Shown: positions 56,270 to 64,000 of the stretch, one piece after another
How the letters are laid out: every line of letters begins with the position of its first letter
How positions within the stretch are numbered: the first letter of the stretch is position 1
From: Hansschlegelia quercus
Lineage (GTDB): Bacteria > Pseudomonadota > Alphaproteobacteria > Rhizobiales > Methylopilaceae
Length of the DNA stretch: 64,000 nt
Reading direction: 5' to 3'
NCBI RefSeq assembly: GCF_004310425.1
Contig: NZ_SIUB01000002.1
Location: 186,001 to 250,000 of the forward strand
The notes under the pieces: generated by a model
Told to the model about the DNA's origin: nothing
Seen by the model: the letters and a program-made list of their open reading frames with translations, nothing else
The model's database searches: none
Made by a program: the position numbers and the translations under genes

Positions 56270-58131
56270 GCGGCGGCGGCCTCTTCAAGATCGGCGCTCG
56301 CCGCAAGCCAGGTCGCCTCCGCTTCGTCGAGCGCGGTCTGGAACTCGTCGCGGCGCTTGGCGAGGTCGGCGGCCTTCTTCGGCCGGTCGGCGAAGCCGGC
56401 GCCGGCGAGCAGCTCGGCGTCGATCCTCTGGATCGCCTGGGCGCATTCGCTCATCAGCTCTTCGAGCGAGGAAATTTTTTTCTTCAGCGCCCCGACGTCG
56501 ATGCGCTTCGGCTGGGATTCGGAGCGCATGCCGGTGCCCTTGCCGACCTTCTTGGACTTTCCTGAGCCTTCCGCCGAGAGGATGTACTTGCGGTAGTCGT
56601 CGAGGTCGCCCTCGAACGGCTCAACCCCGCCGCCGCCGACGATCCACAGCCGGTCGGCGGTGGCGTCGAGCAGATGCCGGTCATGGCTGACGAGGATCAC
56701 GGCGCCCGCGAACTCGTTCAGCGCCTGCGCAAGGCTCTCGCGGCTGTCGATGTCGAGATGGTTGGTGGGCTCGTCGAGTATCAGGAGATGGGGGCCGTGG
56801 AACACGGCAAGCCCGAAAGCGAGCCGCGCCTTCTCGCCGCCCGACATCTTGGAGACTTTGGTGTTGGCCTTGTCGCCTGAAAAGCCGATCTGGGCGGTCT
56901 TGCCCCGCACCGCGGCTTCCGCGGCGTCCGGCATCTTGCGCCGGACATGGTCATAAGCGTTGCCGTCGACGTCGAGGTCCTCGACCTGGTGCTGGGCGAA
57001 GAAGCCGACCAGGATCTTTTCGGACTTGTTCACCCGGCCCGACTGCGGCGCCAACCGGTTCGCCAGAAGCTTCGCGAAGGTCGACTTGCCGTTGCCGTTC
57101 GAGCCGAGCAGCGCGATGCGGTCGTCCGGATCGATGCGCAGGTTGAGCTTGTGCAGGATGGTGCGGTCGCCATACCCCGCCGAGACGCCGTCGAGCGCGA
57201 TCAGCGGCGGCGCGAGCTCTTTCTCGGGATCCGGGATCTTGAACGCGACGACGGAGCGCTCGATCACCGCGTTGATCGGCTGCATCTTGGCGAGGCGCTT
57301 GACGCGCGACTGGGCCTGCGTGGCCTTCGAGGCCTTGGCCTTGAACCGGGCGATGAAGGCCTCGAGCCGCGCGCGCTCGTCGGCCTGCGCCTTGGCGGCC
57401 TTCAGGTCGAGGTTGAGCTTCTCGCGCCGCATCCGGTCGAACGTGTCGTAGTTGCCCTTCCAGACGTTCAGCTTGCCGTTCTCGAAATGCAGGATGTGAT
57501 CGACAGAGGCGTTCAGCAGGTCGCGGTCATGGCTGATGACGAGCGTCGTGCGGGGATACTTGGCGAGATAATCCTGCAGCCAAAGCGTGCCTTCGAGATC
57601 GAGATGGTTCGTGGGTTCGTCGAGCAGCAGCAGGTCGGGCTCGGAGAACAGAACGGCCGCAAGCGCCACGCGCATGCGCCAGCCGCCGGAGAAATCCGAA
57701 CAGGGGCGCAGCTGGGCTTCGGCGTCGAAGCCGAGACCCGACAGGATGCGCGCCGCGCGCGCCGGAGCTTCGTAAGCGTCGATGTCCATCAGGCGCGTCA
57801 CAATGTCGGAGATGCGCTCCGGGTCGGTCGCGGTCTCCGACTCCGCCATCAGCGCCGAACGCTCCTTGTCGGCCGCAAGCACCACGTCGATCAGCGGCTC
57901 GGGACCGGACGGGGCCTCCTGCGCGACGCGGCCCAGTCGTAGATTCTTCGGCAGGCTGACCGAGCCGTCGTCGGGCGCGAGATCGCCCGCGATCAGCTTG
58001 AACAGAGTGGTCTTGCCCGTGCCGTTGCGGCCCACGACGCCGACTCGGGCGCCCTCCGGCAGGAACGCGGCCGCATTGTCGAGCAGCACGCGGCCCGCGA
58101 CGCGGCATGTGAGGTCGGAGATCTGGATCAT
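56266..58131 (-). CDS. ABC-F family ATP-binding protein (Uup/EttA type)
   Basis: A 621-residue soluble protein with two ABC ATPase domains and no membrane part. First Walker A GRNGTGKTT, signature FSGGWRMRVALA, Walker B LLLLDEPTNHLD. Second Walker A GSNGNGKST, signature MSGGEKARLA, Walker B LLILDEPTNHLD. The linker between (about residues 235-310, KAAKAQADERARLEAFIARFKAK) is the ABC-F arm and toggle helix. A C-terminal coiled coil (about 540-620) follows. ABC-F proteins act on ribosomes. The ATG at 58131 is the family start; the frame open to 58320 is Arg/Ala-rich and discarded. Its stop overlaps the GTG of the YeeE/YedE gene by 4 bases. Confidence 0.92.
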   Translation of the reverse strand: MIQISDLTCRVAGRVLLDNAAAFLPEGARVGVVGRNGTGKTTLFKLIAGDLAPDDGSVSLPKNLRLGRVAQEAPSGPEPLIDVVLAADKERSALMAESETATDPERISDIVTRLMDIDAYEAPARAARILSGLGFDAEAQLRPCSDFSGGWRMRVALAAVLFSEPDLLLLDEPTNHLDLEGTLWLQDYLAKYPRTTLVISHDRDLLNASVDHILHFENGKLNVWKGNYDTFDRMRREKLNLDLKAAKAQADERARLEAFIARFKAKASKATQAQSRVKRLAKMQPINAVIERSVVAFKIPDPEKELAPPLIALDGVSAGYGDRTILHKLNLRIDPDDRIALLGSNGNGKSTFAKLLANRLAPQSGRVNKSEKILVGFFAQHQVEDLDVDGNAYDHVRRKMPDAAEAAVRGKTAQIGFSGDKANTKVSKMSGGEKARLAFGLAVFHGPHLLILDEPTNHLDIDSRESLAQALNEFAGAVILVSHDRHLLDATADRLWIVGGGGVEPFEGDLDDYRKYILSAEGSGKSKKVGKGTGMRSESQPKRIDVGALKKKISSLEELMSECAQAIQRIDAELLAGAGFADRPKKAADLAKRRDEFQTALDEAEATWLAASADLEEAAAA

Positions 58132-58403
58132 GGCGCGGCTGTTTTGCCGCGTGCGTTGCGGCGCCGCAAGAGGCTCAAGGGCATTGCGGCCATGATTACG
58201 CCTGGAGTGTCGCTCCGCCGACGCGGCGCGCGCGGCCGCCCGCCTGCGCGGAACTCGGGCGCCGCGCGCAGAGCGTGTTGCGCCGCAGCGTTCGCCCTTC
58301 GGCCGATGGACGCTGCCCAAGCGCCTATCGTACGAACGCTTCAGGTTCTCACGCAGCGATCCTTCCGGCTCGCAGCTTCCTCGTCCAGAAGCGGTCTTTC
58401 CGA

Positions 58404-60425
<2,022 letters not shown>

Positions 60426-60433
60426 TAGGGGAC

Positions 60434-60979
60434 TTAGACTTCACCACAATGCTGGTTGGAGCGCTTTATCAGGAAGGTGGCGAAGCGCGCACCAATAGCT
60501 CTGAGCTGGTAGTAGGCATCCTCAGTGAGGTCTTCGCTTTCCTTGAGTGGAGGGTTCTCGATCCACAGGCGCTCATCCCAGTCTAGCTCAGCGAGGTCTC
60601 GTGTTTGCCCATACTGATTATTTTGGAAAAAGACACCGGAGACGTTGTAGTGAAAACGTCGAAGGTGCCTGATCGTATCTATTATTTCTGTTGTGTTTGA
60701 TGTTTGGGCATGAAAGCTCAGTATCGCGATGTCAGATGGATGAAAATTGTTCCGAAAAAACGTAGATGCGGTGGTGTTTTGCTCATCGAAGCTCCGCCCC
60801 ATCATGAATATGTGTCTAGCTGACGATGGCATTGAAGTGTTTGAGATTTTGTAATTCTGGTTACTGTCGAAGCGGCTGAACTTATCAATGCTACAGAGGC
60901 GAAGAGCCAGTTCCTTCTGTATTGTCGTTTTTCCAACCGCGTTATTACCGATAAGAACGTACGCCCAATACTTGAACAT
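60434..60979 (-). CDS. P-loop NTPase/kinase-like protein of probable foreign origin
   Basis: A 181-residue protein with MFKYWAYVLIGNNAVGKTT: Walker A GNNAVGKT near residues 11-18. No other strong motif is recognised; the C-terminal part has LTEDAYYQLRAIGARFATFL. A nucleotide-kinase-like or zeta-like fold is possible but unproven. The start at 60979 is seven bases after AGGAG; an ATG 15 codons upstream lacks a good site. The gene is clearly less GC-rich than its neighbours, uses AT-rich codons, and separates pccA from acyP, which are adjacent in many relatives. The strand is opposite to both. The best reading is an acquired gene. Confidence 0.65.
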   Translation of the reverse strand: MFKYWAYVLIGNNAVGKTTIQKELALRLCSIDKFSRFDSNQNYKISNTSMPSSARHIFMMGRSFDEQNTTASTFFRNNFHPSDIAILSFHAQTSNTTEIIDTIRHLRRFHYNVSGVFFQNNQYGQTRDLAELDWDERLWIENPPLKESEDLTEDAYYQLRAIGARFATFLIKRSNQHCGEV

Positions 60980-61076
60980 GCGGAGGCTCCTGAGAAGCTC
61001 TAAGGATGAAGCATCGTTGGTCATTTCGCAGAAGAAATGCAGCCGATTCCAGCATCAATGGATGAGCAGATCAAAT

Positions 61077-61367
61077 ATGACCGAAACCGTCGAACGCTTC
61101 ATCGTCACGGGCATCGTCCAGGGCGTCTTCTACCGCAAATGGACGAAGGCGACCGCGGATGGGCTGGGCCTGCGCGGCTTTGTCCGCAACCGCTCAGACG
61201 GCTCGGTCGAAGCGGTGCTGGCGGGCGATCAGTCGCGGCTCGACGCCTTTGCGGAAGCCGCCCGCGCCGGGCCGGACGCTGCGGCTGTCGAGAGCGTCGC
61301 GCGGTCGCCCGCCGACAGGTCTGACGTCGACGGCTACGAGCGCGCCGAGATCGCCGACGACGCCTGA
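61077..61367 (+). CDS. acyP: acylphosphatase
   Basis: A 96-residue acylphosphatase. The phosphate loop VTGIVQGVFYRKW includes the catalytic arginine, and GFVRNRSDGSVEAVLAG the catalytic asparagine. It hydrolyses acyl phosphates such as acetyl phosphate. A start five codons upstream (MSRSNMTETVE) is also open; ATG at 61077 gives the family-like start MTETVERFIVTGIV. In relatives this gene follows pccA; here a foreign gene on the other strand lies between. Confidence 0.93.
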   Translation: MTETVERFIVTGIVQGVFYRKWTKATADGLGLRGFVRNRSDGSVEAVLAGDQSRLDAFAEAARAGPDAAAVESVARSPADRSDVDGYERAEIADDA

Positions 61368-61439
61368 CCCGTCAAAGCGCGCAGGGTCGCCCTCTGTCGA
61401 ACGTGAAATGATCGTTCGATAAATTTGGGGGTCCCATCG

Positions 61440-61742
61440 ATGCTGAAAACACTGACCGTCGCGCTCGTTGCGGCGCTTCCGATTTCTACGGCCTCCGTCG
61501 CGATGGCCGCGCCCGCGGCGTCCCCTTCAGGGCTCCACGCGACGACGATCCAACTCGTCGACCTTCGCCGCGATAATCATCGAAACGACAAGCGCCATGT
61601 CGACCGCAGCCCATCGCACCGCTTCACGCCGGGACAGCGTTATCGCAGCGCTCCGCGTGGCTGGCGCAGCTACCGCGGCCGGCCGGGCGATTGGCGCACC
61701 CGCGGCTGCATTCTGGTCGGTCCGCTCTGGTTCTGCCCGTAA
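61440..61742 (+). CDS. small exported basic protein of unknown function
   Basis: A 100-residue protein with a signal peptide (about residues 1-24, LTVALVAALPISTASVAMA). The mature part is rich in Arg and His (RRDNHRNDKRHVDR, RFTPGQRYRSAPRGWRSYRG) and ends RGCILVGPLWFCP, with two cysteines that could pair in the periplasm. It resembles small RcnB-like or 'GxxGPxW' exported proteins of Rhizobiales but no specific family is claimed. The ATG at 61440 lies nine bases after GGGG. A strong hairpin follows its stop. Confidence 0.65.
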   Translation: MLKTLTVALVAALPISTASVAMAAPAASPSGLHATTIQLVDLRRDNHRNDKRHVDRSPSHRFTPGQRYRSAPRGWRSYRGRPGDWRTRGCILVGPLWFCP

Positions 61743-61751
61743 CAGCTCTTC

Positions 61752-61777
61752 AGGACGGCGGCATAAGCCGCCGTCCT
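61752..61777 (+). terminator. hairpin after the small exported protein gene
   Basis: AGGACGGCGGC-ATAA-GCCGCCGTCCT is a perfect 11-pair stem-loop nine bases after the stop. There is no clean T run after it (CCTGTCCGTCTC), so it is a likely but not classic terminator. Confidence 0.6.
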
Positions 61778-61835
61778 CCTGTCCGTCTCGCGCAAGGCGG
61801 ATGACGGCGTCCTTCCGCGGCGCCATGGTCCGCTT

Positions 61836-62561
61836 ATGCAATGGACCGATGACGGGCTGATCCTGGGGGTGCGCCGGCAGGGCGAGACCTCCGTGGTGCT
61901 CGAGCTTTTTACGCGCGACCATGGGCGACATCTCGGCCTTGTGCGCGGCGGGCGCTCGCGCAAGCTGCGGCCGACGCTGCAGCCCGGTAACACCGTGCGA
62001 GCCGAATGGCGGGCGCGGCTCGACGACCATCTCGGCGCCTACACGGTCGAACCGATCGAGACGCGCGCTGGCCGCCTGATGGAGCGCGCCGACGCGCTCC
62101 ACGGCGTCGGCCACCTTGCGCATCTGCTGCGCCTGCTCGCAGAGCGGGACCCGCACGAGGCGCTCTACGCAGCCGCCGAGATCGTCGCCGACCATCTGCA
62201 CGATCCTGAAACGGCGCCCGCACTGATCGTGCGGCTGGAACTCGAAATCCTGTCCGAGCTCGGCTTCGGCCTCGATCTCTCGCAATGCGCGGCGACGGGC
62301 GAGACCGAAGACCTGATCTACGTCTCGCCGAAGACGGGTAGGGCGGTCGGCCGTGAGGCGGGCGCGCCTTACGCGGAAAAACTGTTCGCTCTGCCGCCCT
62401 TTCTCGTCGCGCGCGGCGCCAACGCCTCGCCGACTGCGGCCGACGTCGCCGCCGGTTTCGCGCTCACCGGCCACTTCCTCAACATGAGGGTGTGGGAGCC
62501 ACGGGGCCTGAGGCCGCCGGACTCACGCGCGGCGTACCTCGCCACGACATCGCGTAAATAA
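61836..62561 (+). CDS. recO: DNA repair protein RecO
   Basis: A 241-residue RecO. MQWTDDGLILGVRRQGETSVVLELFTRDHGRHLGLVRGGRSRK is the OB-fold N-terminus; the central helical part (LHGVGHLAHLLRLLAERDPHEALY) and FGLDLSQCAATGETEDLIYVSPKTGRAV complete it. Only one cysteine remains of the zinc finger region, as in many alphaproteobacteria. RecO helps RecR load RecA. In relatives parC follows; here an AT-rich gene separates them. Confidence 0.95.
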   Translation: MQWTDDGLILGVRRQGETSVVLELFTRDHGRHLGLVRGGRSRKLRPTLQPGNTVRAEWRARLDDHLGAYTVEPIETRAGRLMERADALHGVGHLAHLLRLLAERDPHEALYAAAEIVADHLHDPETAPALIVRLELEILSELGFGLDLSQCAATGETEDLIYVSPKTGRAVGREAGAPYAEKLFALPPFLVARGANASPTAADVAAGFALTGHFLNMRVWEPRGLRPPDSRAAYLATTSRK

Positions 62562-62736
62562 TACGCCATCGGTACTCGACTCGCTCTACACGGGAAGCTC
62601 TATGAGCAAGTTCTGGCTCTCCCGTAGAAATCGCCGCAATATGCCATTTAAGATCAGCGCAGGTTAGATCTTTTTGGTAGCTATCTCGCTGATTTAGATT
62701 TTCATATCTGAATGCTAGATCGTTTTGCGGGGAAAA

Positions 62737-63723
62737 ATGGCGATTATAGAGACTAGCCGGAGAGGAGTTTCGAGAGAGATCACCATAAACATCGTCGTTG
62801 GCTTAGTCGTGGCGATAGTATCCGGCATCATTATATGGGCGGCGACACGAGAGGATGGATGGTTTAGTGGGAAGGAAAAACTAACATATAGAGCAAATTA
62901 TATTGAGGGGTTTCAATCAATATCTAAACGATATGGTTTTTTGGAAGTCGTACTGAGGAATAGCGGACGAAAAACGTCTCCTACATCTAGAATATTTATA
63001 AAATTTTCAGACGGAACTACGATTATTGAACGAAAGGCAAATTTGTCGTCAGGGCTTCCTGTCACGGAGACTGATGACAAAAGCAAAGGAGCAGTCATAG
63101 ACTTTGTAGCCCCGATCTTAGCGGCGGGAGAAGAATTTACGACATCTATTCTGTTCGAAGGCGCGCAGTCTGTACGCCCCGAAATTGTGGTAAAGAACGA
63201 TAACGGATTAGCGGAGGAGAATAATTCAAAGGAAAATAAGTCAATATCTATGCTAACAATAGTTCCTATTGTTATGGCGCTGGTGTGCGTTATATTAACA
63301 TACATCTTTCTCGCGAATGTTGTCAGAAAAAAGCTTTTTGTTCAGCAATCTTTAAACAACACGGCTTTTCTTTTCTTACAAAAAAAGATGGTAAATGAAG
63401 CGGTTGACCTGCTCCGCAACGAACTTCTGAGGTCGGGTTTTTCGCAGTATGAGCTAGCAAACTACGCGCTTGCTCTTGGTTTGTCTGGTGACCATTCTTC
63501 TTCAGAAAGAATGTTTCAACTCGCCGAGTGGTGGGCGTTTAAGGGGCATGCTAAGGCCGTTGTGCTGTATAACAAAGCGACGCTGATGATAGCTCAAGGT
63601 AATGCTGAGGATGCGAGACCCCTCGTGACTGCAGCCTTGCGCATAAGTCGACGACCAATCTTAGAATACATGGAGATCAGCGACTACATGAAGGATGCAG
63701 GTTTCAAAGAAGCAGATTTCTGA
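62737..63723 (+). CDS. two-helix membrane protein with TPR-like cytoplasmic domain, probable foreign origin
   Basis: A 328-residue protein of no recognised family. Basic N-terminus (SRRGVSRE), transmembrane helix 1 at about residues 15-36, a beta-rich domain about 40-165 predicted periplasmic (FLEVVLRNSGRK, IFIKFSDGTTIIERKANL), helix 2 at about 172-196, then a basic stretch (RKK) and an alpha-helical C-terminus with tetratricopeptide-like repeats (KKMVNEAVDLLRNELLRSGFSQYELANYALALG). The ATG at 62737 follows GGGG by five bases. The gene and the 170 bases before it are AT-rich beside the rest of the window, and it splits recO from parC. It is likely acquired by transfer; function unknown. Confidence 0.7.
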   Translation: MAIIETSRRGVSREITINIVVGLVVAIVSGIIIWAATREDGWFSGKEKLTYRANYIEGFQSISKRYGFLEVVLRNSGRKTSPTSRIFIKFSDGTTIIERKANLSSGLPVTETDDKSKGAVIDFVAPILAAGEEFTTSILFEGAQSVRPEIVVKNDNGLAEENNSKENKSISMLTIVPIVMALVCVILTYIFLANVVRKKLFVQQSLNNTAFLFLQKKMVNEAVDLLRNELLRSGFSQYELANYALALGLSGDHSSSERMFQLAEWWAFKGHAKAVVLYNKATLMIAQGNAEDARPLVTAALRISRRPILEYMEISDYMKDAGFKEADF

Positions 63724-63794
63724 CCAAGCGAGATTGAAAGATGGTGCCGTAAGCGTCTTGCTGCGAATCGGCTCCCGGCCTAACCCTTCGCGAC

Positions 63795-64000
63795 ATGAAC
63801 GACCTCGCCCCGCCGCCGGAAGACGGTGTCCTTCCCGTCGAGCTCAGGGCGGCGCTGGAAGAGCGCTATCTCGCCTACGCGCTCTCGACGATCACGCAGC
63901 GCGCGCTGCCTGACGTGCGGGACGGGCTCAAGCCCGTGCATCGCCGCGTGCTGTGGGCGATGCGGGAGCTCAAGCTCGACCCCGGCGCGGCGTTCAAGAA
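63795..64000 (+). CDS. parC: DNA topoisomerase IV subunit A (5' part)
   Basis: The first 68 codons lie in the window and the gene runs off the right edge. The segment [39 protein letters not shown] is the conserved start of ParC/GyrA; the quinolone-resistance region and tyrosine are just outside. ParC rather than GyrA is favoured by its position near recO and by the short N-terminus before [12 protein letters not shown]. With ParE it decatenates chromosomes. Confidence 0.9.
   Translation, partial: MNDLAPPPEDGVLPVELRAALEERYLAYALSTITQRALPDVRDGLKPVHRRVLWAMRELKLDPGAAFK

Overview
The window is a GC-rich stretch of an alphaproteobacterial chromosome, most likely order Hyphomicrobiales (Rhizobiales). 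The evidence is the gene content and order: a pcm-tolC-popZ-valS run, guaB/rsmB/guaA, an ExoR homologue, lptD-surA-pdxA-rsmA facing mltG-yicC-gmk, and recO close to parC. The genus cannot be fixed from the sequence. About 60 protein genes and two tRNA genes are packed tightly, with many 4-base stop/start overlaps and several GTG or TTG starts. There are no rRNA genes, CRISPR arrays, prophages or recognisable insertion sequences.

Layout: 1-2.2 kb holds sulfur metabolism (cysK-sseA) and the start of a probable beta-hydroxylase. 2.3-8.7 kb is a stress/lipid module: a ChrR-type cupin protein and an SDR enzyme face a four-gene operon phr-FAD oxidoreductase-DUF1365-cfa. 8.8-10.5 kb has tRNA-Asn, an MBL-fold protein and tRNA-Cys. 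10.6-16.8 kb is pcm, tolC, popZ, valS. 16.8-24.6 kb is opgG, guaB, a MAPEG protein, rsmB, guaA and a DUF72 gene. 24.7-30.6 kb has an ArsC-like protein, an L,D-transpeptidase, nnrU, a YfgM-like protein, a very short BamB-like lipoprotein, der, queF and eno. 30.6-38.4 kb has a CDF metal exporter, ilvD, exoR, a chemoreceptor, xth and a carboxymuconolactone-decarboxylase-like gene. 38.4-45 kb is fabD-fabG-acpP-fabF, mltG, yicC, gmk. 45-52.3 kb is rsmA, pdxA, surA, lptD and divergent pepA. 52.4-64 kb has holC, a serine carboxypeptidase, a YeeE/YedE protein, an ABC-F ATPase, pccA, acyP, recO and the start of parC, interrupted by two AT-rich genes of foreign character.

Most of the window is housekeeping: nucleotide synthesis, tRNA charging, fatty acid elongation, and envelope assembly (LptD, SurA, TolC, OpgG, MltG, L,D-transpeptidase). 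The most system-like feature is the 2.3-8.7 kb module. Its gene families match the singlet-oxygen (RpoE/ChrR) regulon of Rhodobacter. Both of its outward promoter regions carry TGATCC, an 18-base spacer and TA, although no sigma-factor gene lies nearby. Other points of interest are a BamB remnant, an RBS-sequestering hairpin before the CDF exporter, a YeeE/YedE protein without the family cysteines, the absence of lptF-lptG from their usual site, and two AT-rich insertions.
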